From: Raphanus sativus
Taxonomy: Eukaryota > Streptophyta > Magnoliopsida > Brassicales > Brassicaceae
Assembly: GCF_000801105.2 (NCBI RefSeq)
Contig: NC_079516.1
Coordinates: 45,426,908 to 45,490,907, forward strand
Length of the DNA: 64,000 nt
Reading direction: 5' to 3'
The translations under genes were made by a program, and so were the position numbers. Under the pieces are notes generated by a model. The model made no database searches. It was not told the DNA's origin and saw only the letters and a program-made list of their open reading frames with translations. This document shows positions 47,534 to 59,297 of the stretch, in pieces (position 1 is the stretch's first letter; every line of letters starts with the position of its first letter).

Positions 47534-48996
47534 AGAACCGGTTAACAGTTTGCATGCCTCTCTAATTATATTTCAGTCTCTTTATTTTTTGTTTTGTTAG
47601 ATGAGTTTCATTTTTAATTATGTTTTAGTGTTTGTATTTTATTTTATTTTGTTTGACGACTACTCTTTAGTATATCGTAGAATGATTTTATTTGGCTAGG
47701 TCCTGCAGAGTCTATCATATGTCACACTAGAAGAAAACATCATGAATTCGACAATAGTTTTCGAAAACTTGAATGTTGGAGAGGGAGACATACCCGAATA
47801 ACGAGTTCGGCCTAAGAGTCCGGCCAGAGGGCCCAGGAACCCAGCCAGAGTTCGGTTCGGCCTAAGCGTTTGGCTCATTAAAAAGGGATATGAGAGATCA
47901 GGTTCACCAATTCATTTCTACTTCTTGTTGCAGTTAAATACAAAGGTTTTATTTCTTCACTCAGTAACCTAAATACAACACATGCCTTTCTTGTACTTAT
48001 TGGCATGCTTGTCAATGAAATGCTAGTACAGTTAATTGGTTAAACTTTAAAGTTTGCCTAGCTCTTAAACGATTAACTGTCTTGTGAAGATTGGTTTGAA
48101 CTAAGACTGATTTATTCTTAGTTCTTAGTTAGACCGTTGTCCCTTTACTTTGTTATGTCGAATCAGTTCGTGTAAAATTTAATTTCAAGACTTTCGTAGT
48201 CTTAAAACCTTTTGTACTAACTAGAGTCGCTAAACCTTTCTGTTTGGTGTTCAGTTTGTTATTTCATCTTTGCTTTCTTCCTGTACATTCCTCTCGAGAG
48301 GGGAATATCATGACAACCATCTTGTTTACGGTTGGTCTGCGCCTCTGCGGGATACTAAACAGTAAACACAGTACTAGTGACTAAAAGTTATGCTATGTGG
48401 CCTCCGGAATAAGTTAACGGGTTTTACGGTAAAAGCCTTTACCCAGTAAGTATTTTACTCAAAAAACTATATTTAAGCAAAACTATCTGCGAACATCATG
48501 ATCTATGTCCACTAAATTACAGTGGGTGGTCTTATAGCCCAGACCATAGACTTCAAATTCGACTTTTTACTAGTATCATTCGAAATGGAAATAACAATTC
48601 ACTGTAACGAAGCGACGTTACATTTGACTATTTAGAGTCTAGACTGACTATTTACTCAGAATCATCATTTTGCAACGAGTCAATATTGTCAAGCGAATGG
48701 TTATTATTAACTCTTTTAGTGGATACTCCGAATCTCCTTCGTGTTTATCTGTGGATTTTGGTGTATATACATATTACATATCAACAAGTCTTTAACTTTT
48801 TGTATTGTCAACATCGACTTTTTAGACGTTGAGATTTTGTTAGATCTAGTGGCGCGCTTTGGTTTATTTTCTACCAATAAACACATAGTAAAGTATCTTT
48901 CGAGAGTTGGTGCTTAACTGAAATTCATCCGGGTTTAGCATCATATATGGGTTCTGTCTTTGGGGAACTTTGTGTCTTTTTCATCATGTATTAAAC
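47534..48996. other. intergenic DNA with no recognised gene
   Basis: It contains a GGCCTAAG/CCGGCCAGAGG-rich patch at 47800-47870 with repeated GTTCGGCCTAAG, in otherwise AT-rich DNA; this may be part of a decayed transposon. No coding exons. Confidence 0.4.
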
Positions 48997-49150
48997 ACCA
49001 AAATTGCGAAATTGGCATTTGTGTTTAAAGATAAACTATCAGGTTACCAAGCAAGAATGATGTCTCAAGGTGGCAAGGAGGTCATAATCAAGTCGGTGGC
49101 TATGTCTATATCTGTTTACGCCATATTTGTATACCGTCTTCCAAAGATAT
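48997..49150 (+). pseudogene. LINE reverse-transcriptase fragment
   Basis: About 50 codons match the conserved block after the RT catalytic core of plant LINEs: FKDKLSGYQARMMSQGGKEV then IIKSVAMSISVYAIFVYRLP, the usual 'K..L..W...LLS..GKEVLIKSVA.A.P.YAMSCFRLP' pattern. Nothing else of the ORF is in frame around it, so it is a small relic. Confidence 0.75.
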
Positions 49151-49257
49151 CCAATAAAAAAAGACTAAATATATCTGAAAAAAACAAAACAAAATCAAAG
49201 CTCTAATCTTTTTGTTTTTAGATATATAGTCTTTAAGTTTCCTTCTTTGCATTCTAT

Positions 49258-49560
49258 TTTTCAAAATTATAACATATCGATTAGATATAACCTAGCCCAA
49301 ACAGGAGACTGCAAGCAGTTTACAAATCTGAAACTGGATAAAACAGAAAGATAACCCAGGAACAAAACAACTTCGCCCTTCGCCTGGGCATCCACCACCG
49401 AGACGCTATAATGTCTTATCCCTGCTGGCATACAATCTAGTTGATGAGGCGTAGCGACCGACATGGGAGAGAGGCGAGGCAACATAAGTACCTAATCCTT
49501 GCAACGGCTGAAACGCCCCATGCCCACTTAGGCTACCTGGAATCGAGAATATTAACTGAA
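49258..49560 (-). mobile_element. GC-rich block, probable retrotransposon fragment
   Basis: A 300-bp block is distinctly GC-richer than its flanks. On the minus strand it ends TTTGTAAACTGCTTGCAGTC... and runs into AT-rich sequence, resembling the 3' end of a retroelement. There is no TSD or coding match; assignment is tentative. Confidence 0.3.
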
Positions 49561-50317
49561 TAGTGGATAATGTCATTTGGTTACGTTATTGTTTGTAATT
49601 TCTATGTAAAATTTTTGGAGGTTAGGGGAAAATGGAATCGATGGGAGAATCTTGACATGCTGACTCCTCATTTAGTCATTTCTCACTCCTGTAAGAAATT
49701 GGGACAATTACTGACATGGCAGCAACCAGGGAAAGAAAATAAAAGTAGAGTTAATAATACCAGAATTCTTTACAAAAACCATTCATAAAAGAATTGAGAA
49801 ATAGGAAAACGTGAACTGTTGCTGCAGTGAGTCATTTTGAAGTAATGGTTGTCTTTCCTTCTTTTAAAGCAAAAGTATTTCGATATGTGGTAAGTGATGC
49901 ATAAGATTTATTTAATTTTTATTAATATTGAAATTTTGAAAGAATCTTTAATCGGGCTCTACTTTAATAAAAAAAAAACTATTCCATCATATTTCAATCT
50001 AGTTAACTGTACATGGTTAGTTCATGTCCAAATCGTAGGACATTCCTACCAAGTCAAGGTCCATCTTTCGGACTGTTTCTTGTATGGTAGAACATATAAA
50101 GTGTTCGGGAGATCATCCGATTAAATTGAGATTATTTCTAAATGTAAACTTTATGCTTTTAGAACTTCAAATTACATTATCTCAAGATCATACAACTAAT
50201 TTGAGACTATTTCTGATATATTTTGCTATTTTTATTGTTAAATAGAAGAACTTTAAAATATAAATGAAATTTATCTCAATGTCTTTTTAAATAGTATTCT
50301 TTAAATATATATATCTT

Positions 50318-50523
50318 ATAGAGATTATTATTGTTCTTTTAAATATAGAGAGTAACAATTTATATTTTAAAAAAAGAAATAGAGAAGATATGTTAGAGCA
50401 TCTCCAAGAGTAACCTTATATATAGAGATTATTATTGTTCTTTTAAATATAGAGAATAACAATTTATATTTTAAAGAAAGAAATAGAGAAGATATGTCAG
50501 AGCATCTCCAAGAGCAACCTTAT
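50318..50523. repeat. 104-bp tandem duplication
   Basis: A segment beginning TATAGAGATTATTATTGTTC and ending at AGAGCATCTCCAAGAG(T/C)AACCTTA occurs twice with a 104-bp offset (GAGATT at 50321 and 50425). It duplicates the left terminus of the MITE-like element listed next. Confidence 0.9.
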
Positions 50524-51207
50524 ATTTGAAGTTGGATGAACCTTATATTTGAGGTTTGAGGATGCTTTTCTCCAATGATAAACCTTAAAATAAACCTTAA
50601 AAGTTTTAGATATTTACATTATAGTTCTTAACATTAGACAAAAATCAAAGAAAAATACAAAACTTTTATAACAACTAAAGTGTACACTAAAATGTTATAA
50701 ACAATATTTATTAATAAACTATTACACTGTAATAGAAAATAACAGATATATAAGAGATTATTACAAACGAAATCATTTTTCTAAGAAAATATAATTATTC
50801 ATCATTGTTATTTATGTAAAAACTATTACACTTTAATAGCAATTTTTGCTTTGTTTTTTTTCATTTAAAACTTATTTATTTATTTAAAGTTATATGCAAA
50901 AGTTGAATTTATAAAAACATATATACAATTTATAAAAAAAGTAAAATTATATGAACTAAAATGATAAACAAAAAAGTTATCAAAACTACTTAAAAGACAT
51001 AAGAATACAAGGACCACAAAAATATGAAACCTCAAATATAAAGTTTTGTACAGTGAAACCTCAAATATAAGGTTTCACTGTACAAAACCTTATAATTTGA
51101 GGTTTTGAGATTGTTCTTAGAATACATAAAACTTTATATTTGAAGTTTTAAGGTTGTTTTTGGAGAACCTTATATTTGAGGTTTTAAAGTTGCTTTTGGA
51201 GATGCTC
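50500..51207. mobile_element. MITE-like element with GAGCATCTCCA termini
   Basis: The left end GAGCATCTCCAAGAG (50500; also at 50396 in the duplication) is mirrored by TTTTGGAGATGCTC at 51194-51207. Inner sequence carries many copies of CCTTATATTTGAGG in both orientations. No coding capacity. A TSD cannot be set because of the left-end duplication. It is probably a Mutator- or Harbinger-type MITE. Confidence 0.65.
51043..51088. repeat. perfect 18-bp inverted repeat with 10-bp loop
   Basis: GTTTTGTACAGTGAAACC (51043-51060) is followed by loop TCAAATATAA and the exact complement GGTTTCACTGTACAAAAC (51071-51088). Flanking CTCAAATAT-type sequence extends the pairing imperfectly on both sides to an arm of nearly 40 bp. 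A transcript would fold into a strong hairpin. Confidence 0.9.
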
Positions 51208-53000
51208 TATGTAGTTTAACTTTAAATACTATTATAAACGTAAAAACGGCAACAAGTAGGAGATTTTCAAAATGTGTCATATACTCCAACGAGGTTTTTT
51301 TTTGTATGGTAAATGGACTATAGGGTTGGTTTGCTGTGCCCCTTTAATCCTTTATTATAAAAAGTCGTACCATTTTGACCAAAAAAAAAGTCGTACCATT
51401 AATAACGAAAACATAAGTTAGAAAACGGAATCAGTAAGATAGTGTTAGAAATTGCAATGAATCATTCAATTTACAACCATTCTTTTTTTGTCAAGCATAC
51501 AACATATAGCATTGTAGACAAATATGATGAGAAGAAGATAGAATCGAGGATTAAATTTGAAATGCAACAAAGCAAAGCCTCTCAATCTCTCATCATTCTT
51601 CATTATTCGCACTCTATTACACTCTCTACCCTACCACTCTACCCACGTGTCATTCTACCTCTCTCCAACCCTCCAACATCCTCATTCTATAATTGCTATG
51701 CATGTCGGTATGTTTTATCATTTCTTTTTTGCTTACTTGTTTATCATTTTAGCAAAAACAGAAAGAAGAAGTGTAATTTTTTTTTGACAATTTTTCCATA
51801 TTCGGAGTGGCGCTTTTTGATAAACGGACGGTTTTACCGTACTTACCGAATTACCAACAAATCAGAAAGTATTCAGGAAATACGCAGACTTAGTTTTAAG
51901 CACAATTTAATATATTTATAATATGTTTAGTTAGTTTTAAACATGATAACACAAATTTATAGACATAGTTATATAATTTTTAATGGATAACTATAAACAG
52001 TTTTCTGTTGATTTATCGAACAATTAGATTAAGGTTTGTCTCATACGTAAAAGTTCTCAAATGCAGTATGTATGTATTTATTTTGAGTTTGAACAATAAT
52101 TTTGGACTTAATAGTTAACTGTAGTTATTTGGTAATGAATAATTACACAAAATATATCAGTAATGAATAAAAAGTAATCAGCCGCATTTCAATTTTACAC
52201 GGATAAAAAAAAATTTACTTTGTTAAGGATATTAAGCGGCCAACGTGAAAACTATGCGGTCTTATGCGGATCAAATCGGATCAACACCTAACTTTAACGA
52301 TTTGCTCATATTCATCGTGGTTAATCCTCGGACGACGTTTAAGCGGCTGAGTGACCGCATTTTCGAACATGAACTTTTTTTAATCAAGTTGTAATTTTTT
52401 TATTCCTTTATTCCATGTTTTCATAAGTTATTACATCTATGCTCAGAGTCGGATTTTACTAAGACCCTATTCAAAAAAATATTTACTATATATTTAACTA
52501 TATAATGAAATGGTTTTAAAAATTAATAGGTTTATCTATATATATAAGCTTTTTCTTTAAAGTATAAACTATAAGTTTAAGAGTTTATCTAAAATTTTGA
52601 AATTTTAAATCTAATTTGTGTATTTATTTTAAAAAAAATTCTTAATATATATTATTATTTTTAGATTAGGACTCTCATTTACCGCTACACTAACAAATGC
52701 TATTAAACGATCCTTTCTACTATCTTCGAAAACAAGCATGAATTTTTCAATCTTTTATTTGAGTGTTTGTGTTAACTTGGTAAAGAAGAAGATGAAAAGA
52801 TGTTTTACACTATGCTATAGTAACACCAAAAATTACAAATATACAGAAAATAAAGAAATACTTTCGAATAACACTAAACTATGTTATCCTAAAATACTTT
52901 CTCAAAAAAAAAACTATGTTATCCTAAAATAGCATATAAAGAAAAAAAATTTGAAATATCATTTACTAGAAATATAAAAAGATTGATATAAGCACATTTA
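51208..53000. other. AT-rich intergenic DNA
   Basis: No recognised gene or element end. The longest open frame (51442-51921) has no domain and a low-complexity composition. Confidence 0.45.
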
Positions 53001-53094
53001 TAATCATATAATAATAAATATATTTAAATGAAATAAATATTCTAAAATAATCATATAATAATAAATATATTTAAATGAAATAAATATTCTAAAT
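53001..53094. repeat. 47-bp tandem duplication
   Basis: TAATCATATAATAATAAATA... occurs at 53001-53047 and again at 53048-53094, essentially identical, indicating a recent slippage or duplication event. Confidence 0.9.
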
Positions 53095-53973
53095 GTTTAA
53101 ATAATAAATTATGTAATAAATATATGTTTTATTGTATTTAGGGTTTAATATTTAGAGGTTGATATTAGGGTTTATAATTTAGGATAGTTTAATGTTTTCT
53201 TGTTTAAGAAATGTTATTTTGGAAAATGTTATTTTGCGTGCTAGTGTGATTAAAAGAGTTCCCTCTATGGAATTTCCCAACATTAATATTTAAAAAAACA
53301 ACATTAAATTTTAGCAACCAAAATTTAACAAGTGATATTTAAAAGAAAACATTAACCAAAGTCGCAGTGGATAAATACTTTTACTTTGTGGGTGTAGGCT
53401 AAGCAAATCCTCTCATATATAATACCTAACCAGTTTATATGAGCATGAAACATTATTTTAGACTCAAGCTTATGATAAACCCCAGCCATTAAAACATTGT
53501 CAAACAACACAACATTTTTTACTGTGTTATATAAAAATGATTGCATAACAAAATTAACAAATCAGACAAAGTATTAACATGTTTATATATTAGTTTCTAA
53601 ATTAGGTAACTAATATTTGAAGAGTTAAACTTGGCAATATCGCACATTGACCCTTTTGTATAAATAGTGTGAACAAAATGACATGAAATTTGGTAAAACC
53701 TACAAAAACCTCACTCATACGATTTACTTTTCAAATAAAAATATAATTTTTAGCTATTTAATTTATATTATACTGACTAAATTGTCCAGTCAATCCACTA
53801 TGAATTTATCAAACGATTTAGTATGTTCTTAGAGAAATATCATTTTTTGAAAGTCGGCACATATTGTTATTTTGTAAATTGTCTGTTACAAAAAACAATC
53901 TTCACAAATAAATATAATTGAGGAGAGAATGTAGTTTGGACCTCTACATTGGCTTAGGGGGTCTCACTGTGAG
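53095..53973. other. AT-rich intergenic DNA
   Basis: Nothing coding is seen. The right end precedes a promoter-like TATA sequence. Confidence 0.4.
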
Positions 53974-53981
53974 TATAAAAA
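53974..53981 (+). promoter_or_regulatory. possible TATA box (TATAAAAA)
   Basis: GTGAGTATAAAAAGCACTG is followed about 100 bp later by a CT-rich stretch and an ATG at 54074. The layout resembles a plant core promoter and leader. There is no recognised gene downstream, so this may be the remnant of a lost gene's promoter. Confidence 0.35.
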
Positions 53982-54073
53982 GCACTGCCACTTCTGTAAA
54001 TATTCAGAGAAGGAATTAGCAAATTGTCACCGGTGACCTCATCAAGACAGCAACAACCACTAATTCTCTCTCA

Positions 54074-54187
54074 ATGACTTACGAGACACCTAAGGCAAGC
54101 GATAAACATCTTGTTTTTTCTGCCATTTCGTCTTTTCTTTCTTTTGTCGTGTTTTCGCCCAATTTATCATTCGCCTTTTCTTTCTAA
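54074..54187 (+). CDS. small ORF downstream of the TATA-like motif (37 aa)
   Basis: ATG at 54074 in the context TCTCTCAATGACT opens MTYETPKASDKHLVFSAISS followed by a hydrophobic tail, stopping at 54187. A GCAAGC follows MTYETPK, so the first seven codons could also be an old exon 1. No homologue recognised; low confidence that it is a gene. Confidence 0.2.
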   Translation: MTYETPKASDKHLVFSAISSFLSFVVFSPNLSFAFSF

Positions 54188-56088
54188 TATCAAATCATTC
54201 CAATTTTTATTTGTTTTACTCGAAAATAGTGACATACCGCAAAAACATTTTGAGAAAATTACGTATAGATTAACTTTATGATTTTCCAATTATATACAGA
54301 ATCACTTTTCACTTGATACACACATTTGAACCATTTTTTGTTTCATCTGTTATGCCTTTTCAAGTAATTTTTATCTCTCGTTAACTAAATGACTACAAAG
54401 TTTAATAGTCTCCACCACCAAGTTCATTTTCTTATTCATGGTGTTTAGTTTTTTCATTACTTAACTCAATTAATCAAAGACAGATCTTATCTCTGAAAGA
54501 TTCACATTTTTTTACCATCAACATTCATTTATCACAATTTATTGTAGCTCCTAATTTTATGGAGTAGAGAAAAATAAATAAGAGATGAATTATGCCGTAG
54601 TGAGCTTTGCTCTCCATCGTGAGCCGTCATAACGAAGCGCCTCGTCCTCGTCATTCAATATGCTCGAGAATCTACAGATTAGGATTGTCTTCCTCGTTTG
54701 AGCTTTTACTCATCTGTCATCTTCCAAACCGCGGCTGAATTCATCTTCTAATGCTTTTAACCACCACCACCGCTCGCTCGTCTCCTCTCTCCTCTGCTCT
54801 AGTTGACTTTGTTCCACACAATGGTCATCGGCGATCCAAAAGCTTGAGAGTAACAATGGTGAAGTTCTGTCTTTTGCAATTGTGGTCCTTCTATCCCACA
54901 ATCCTAAAATTCATAATATGTATTTGAGAGTGTATGTTTATATAGATTTAGAGAAGAAAAACTAATGTAAGAACTCCAAAAAATAACAACAATGTATGTA
55001 TGAATTGTATTAATGTATTTGGGTTACAAGATCGATAATAAAACAGTAACGAGTTACAAAAGAAATGAACAAAGAAAGGTAGATGTGTTTTTAGTGGAGA
55101 GATCGATGATGCCAGTGTTCAGGTGTATTTGTGTATTGATGAACCTTTTTTTTCTTTGCTCTCCTTATATATTCCATTTTTTTTGTTTAGAGCATCCTAC
55201 ATCTCTAATTCTTTCACCAAACCTTCGATTATATGATGATGTTCTTTGAGTGAGTCCAGCCTTATTATCGAATATTCCTATATCCATGGGACTTTCTGAA
55301 ATGACGACCTCTCACGCTCTCAGTAAAGCTATCCTAAACAATCTTTCTCATTGCCTTACTTTTTCGAATTGGCTTATCACCATCTTCTCCCAATTTGAGT
55401 TTGGCCTGTTTGTCGAATTTGGGTCTAACACCAACCATCACTATAGCAAAAAACACATGAGTTTGGGTCGTTTGTATCAGAAGAAAATTTGGTTTTTAAA
55501 AACCCTGAATTTATATATGAATATAAGACACCTTCATATGTGTACGAAAAAAGCGTTATGTATATATATGTTAGGTATTGTGAAGCAAAATATAAGACAA
55601 TTCTCTTCCAAATCCTCTCTTAGTCTTTAGTCATTAATTGACCAACCAACTAAGCATTATACAAACAACAAAGTACAAACTCCTCCTAAAGTCTAATAAT
55701 TGTCCGTTATTAAATGTTTTAAACATTTTGGGAACGTCTTTTAATTCTCCGAGAGGTACACTTTAAAAAAAAAAAACTTTTGTATTTTTTATGAAAACAA
55801 ACATTATAGGATATTACCTTACACAAACACGAGAACAAATTATTTGTGGGAAATGGACAAAAGACTTGGACTACCCCACTCAGTGGCACAATCCTGTAAT
55901 TTCTACAAAAATATTTTACCCTTTCTAGAATTCATCGTCATCTTTGGTTTTAATAACACAGTTCCCTTTTGCTCCCATTTTCATTTCATCTCTCCTTTTT
56001 TTTATCACAGAAGAAGAAAAAAGCAGAAGCTCCTTTGATTTATATCACTCAAGACTTTAATCTTCATCTGACTATTGAAGCTGAATCA
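54188..56088. other. intergenic DNA with a GC-rich island at 54600-54905
   Basis: The island has a 63-codon frame on the minus strand (54710-54901) with no recognised domain. 55013-55630 has low-value frames. The region to the right is the LHW promoter. Confidence 0.4.
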
Positions 56089-56130
56089 ATGGCTGGAATC
56101 CTAAAGCTCCAAGCTTGGAGTATATTGTGA
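56089..56130 (+). promoter_or_regulatory. upstream ORF 1 in the LHW leader (13 codons)
   Basis: ATGGCTGGAATCC... encodes MAGILKLQAWSIL and stops at 56130. It lies in the inferred 5' leader of LHW, about 400 bp before the main start, and could modulate scanning. Transcription start is not known. Confidence 0.4.
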
Positions 56131-56185
56131 AGAAGAAGAAGAAGAAAAAATCGAATTTACTTTTTTATTTATTAATTTCTGGAAA

Positions 56186-56290
56186 ATGGCATGTGTGGGT
56201 ATGATCGCTAGTAGCTTAGATCCTGAGAGGAAGCAAAGTGGAGGACTTAGAACAAAACAAGCTGGACGAGGATCTTGCCGTGGAAGTTAG
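56186..56290 (+). promoter_or_regulatory. upstream ORF 2 in the LHW leader (34 codons), candidate conserved-peptide uORF
   Basis: ATG at 56186 encodes MACVGMIASSLDPERKQSGG..., ending GRGSCRGS before TAG at 56288-56290. Its amino-acid composition is coding-like in an otherwise AT-rich leader. In Arabidopsis a conserved-peptide uORF is, as I recall, annotated upstream of LHW; this is the natural candidate for its counterpart. A leader intron (donor near 56285, acceptor before 56422) is possible and would change the uORF end. Confidence 0.55.
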
Positions 56291-56468
56291 TCTTTCGTTT
56301 CAATCTCTCCTTTAAAGAATGTAATAGTTTTGTGGGTTTCCTTAGATAAAGTTTTGTTTTTTCAGTTAAAAGTTTTGATTTTTTTCTTTTTTTTGTTTCC
56401 TGGACAGTTTGAAATTGCAGTGTTTTTAAGTGAAGAAGATCGTTCTTTAGTTGGAGCTGAGAGAGCTG

Positions 56469-56490
56469 AGAGAGAGAGAGAGAGAGAGAG
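56469..56490 (+). repeat. (AG)11 microsatellite in the LHW leader
   Basis: A pure AG run ends six bases before the LHW start codon. Leader AG/CT repeats are common in plants and are often length-polymorphic. Confidence 0.95.
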
Positions 56491-56495
56491 GCAAA

Positions 56496-59297
56496 ATGGG
56501 TGTTTTGCTAAGAGAAGCGTTGAGGTCTATTTGCGTTAATAATCAATGGTCTTATGCTGTTTTCTGGAAAATCGGCTGCCAAAATTCAAGGTAACTTCTT
56601 CTACTTACTACTTTCATTTTCCTATTACCAAAAAAAACAAACAAAAAAACTAAGATATAAATCTTGAATGAATTTTGATTTAAGGGTTCTTCAAACTCAG
56701 ATCTCGAGGATGTTTTTTTCTCTTTTATTTTTTGGGATTTTGTGTTTGGTTTAATCTTGGTTGTTGTGTAAGAGAATCTTTTGATTTGTGACAAAACCAT
56801 ATCCTCTTCTTTGGTTTTAATTGTTTATGATTTGTCCAACAGTTTGTTTCTTCTTTTAACTTTCTTGTCCTTTTTTTGTTTCGTCTCTCTATCTAGTAAC
56901 TAAAATCATTCTTGTTGTCCTTTTCCGTTTGGATTTGTGTTGAAATTTCTTTAATGGGTGCAGTTTGTTGATTTGGGAGGAATGCTACAACGAAACCTCC
57001 CTTTCCGGACATGACATTGATACCCAAGGGACTGTTCAGTTGCTTACAAACAGAATGATGTTGAACAATCGAATCATTTTGGTAGGAGAAGGGTATGTCT
57101 ATCTCTCTCTCTCCCTCCATTATTTTTTTCATTTTTCTCTCTCTAATTAAGTGAAGTTTGGATTATTACAGGTTAGTTGGGAGAGCTGCATTTACAGGAC
57201 ATCATCAATGGATTCTAGCTGATAGTTTCAACCGCGGTGGTGTTCATCCACCTGAGGTTATTAATGAGATGCTTCTCCAATTCTCTGCTGGTATTCAGGT
57301 TTGTCCCTTACTTTAAATCCAACATACATAGATAGATAGATAGATGTTCAAGCTCTTAAAAATGATTGTGATTGCTTTGTTTGTTTTCAGACCGTCGCAG
57401 TTTTTCCAGTTGTTCCTCATGGTGTTGTTCAACTCGGTTCTTCCTTGCCTGTGAGTTTCTCTCCAGTTAACTCTTTCACAATGTTTTGCTTTTTAATTAC
57501 TGAGGAGGTTCTTGTGTTCATATGTATGGCGCAGATTATGGAGAACTTGGGTTTTGTGAATGACGTGAAGGGTCTTATCCTGCAACTTGGATGTGTTCCG
57601 GGGGCTCTCTTATCCGAGAGCTACACAACATCTTATGAGCCTCCTCCCGCTGCTGATTTTATCGGAGTCCCCGTCTCCGGTTTAATGCCCTCTCAAGGAC
57701 ACAAGATCCTCCAGTCTTCTGCTTTTGTAGCCGAAGCTAGCAAACCACATTTCAACTCCACTGCTTCATCATCAGATCATCATACATTTGAAGAAGCTTC
57801 CTGTAATCATCTTGTGGATGAGCAGCAAGGAGGAGGATGGCAAAACGCAACAAGTTTTCTAGCAGGACCAGAGGCTTGGCTGAATCAAAACTTGTCTTGT
57901 ATGTCTAATGCGGAGCAGCAGCAGCAGCAACAAACCCCATGCGAAGACTCCGGCTCGAAACGAAGCGGCGACGACTTGTTTGATATGTTGGGTCTGGATG
58001 GTGATAGGAACAGAGGCTGTGAAAACAGTTGGGGGATGATGAGAACAGAACTGCTCACTAGGGAGTTATCAGACTTTAGGATCATTCAGGAAATGGGTTC
58101 TTCTTCACTCTCAGGAGGAGCAGAGGATCATCTCTTGGATGCTGTGGTCTCAGGTGCTTGTTCCTCCGCTAAGCAGATCTCAGACGAGACTTCCGAGTCA
58201 TGCAAAACCACAATGACCAAAGTCAGTAACTCTTCTGTTACCACCACACCATCTCACAACAGCCCTCAAGGTTTATATAAGAAACAAGGGACACCTGTGG
58301 TGGTGGGGCCATCGTCTCAGATCAGTTCTTGGGTTGAACAAGCATACAGCTTAAAGCGTGAGGGCAGCAGCAGTCAAAGGGTGATGAACAAGAACAAGAA
58401 CGAAACTGCAAAACCGGCTAGTAACCGTAAAAGGCTTAAACCAGGAGAGAATCCAAGACCAAGGCCTAAAGATCGGCAGATGATTCAAGATCGTGTCAAG
58501 GAGTTGCGTGAAATCATACCAAACGGTGCCAAAGTAAGCTGTTTTTCTTTTTAAATCTTATAAACAAAATCCCTTTTTAAATAAACAAAGTAAAATGTTT
58601 TTGTTTTGTTTTCACAGTGTAGCATAGATGCGCTCCTGGAACGTACAATCAAACACATGCTCTTCTTACAAAACGTATCGAAGCATGCTGATAAGGTGAA
58701 ACAAACCGGAGAGTCTAAGGTTATGAAAGAGGAAGGAGGAGGAGCGACATGGGCTTTCGAAGTAGGGTCAAAGTCTCTAATGTGTCCCATTGTAGTTGAA
58801 GATATTAACCCTCCTCGCATCTTCCAAGTTGAGGTAATAATCTTTCCACTTGCTTGCTAGTCAAGTCTTAGTGTGTTTTTGATCTTAGTCTGTATATATA
58901 TTTGTGACAGATGCTATGCGAACAACGAGGATTCTTTCTAGAGATCGCTGATTGGATCAGAAGCTTAGGTCTGTCCATCTTGAAGGGTGTCATTGAAACT
59001 CGTGTAGACAAGATTTGGGCTCGGTTCACTGTTGAGGTATATATTTACTTAAGTTAAATAAGTTTGTTTGAATGATAAAAGGTGAGAGATTTTAAGATAC
59101 TAATGTTTTTTTTTTTGGGTTTTTAGGCGAGTCGAGATGTGACAAGGATGGATATATTCATGCAACTAGTGAAGATTTTGGAGCAGACGATGAAATGTGG
59201 AGGAGGAAACTCTAAGGCTATTTTGGATGGGATCAAAGCTACAATGCCCATTACCAACAGCACCTTACCGGTTACTACTGGTGGTTGTTCAATGTAA
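56496..59297 (+). CDS. LHW: LONESOME HIGHWAY (LHW), atypical bHLH transcription factor
   Basis: LHW pairs with TMO5-type bHLH proteins to drive periclinal divisions in the root vascular cylinder (family knowledge). Eight exons: 56496-56590, 56964-57092, 57172-57298, 57391-57450, 57535-58533, 58618-58833, 58911-59036 and 59127-59297. They total 1923 nt, 640 aa plus stop; the Arabidopsis protein is about 650 aa as I recall. The N-terminal MYC/MYB-N (GAF-like) domain is clear (LREALRSICVNNQWSYAVFW; VGRAAFTGHHQWI; SAGIQTVAVFPVVPHGVVQL). A Ser/Gln-rich middle contains a poly-Gln run. The bHLH-like region is at about residues 433-497 (RKRLKPGENPRPRPKDRQMI; VKELREIIPNGAKCSIDALL; RTIKHMLFLQNVSKHADKV) and has the Pro-rich, weak basic region typical of this subfamily. 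An ACT-like C-terminal segment follows. All splice sites are GT-AG. Confidence 0.96.
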
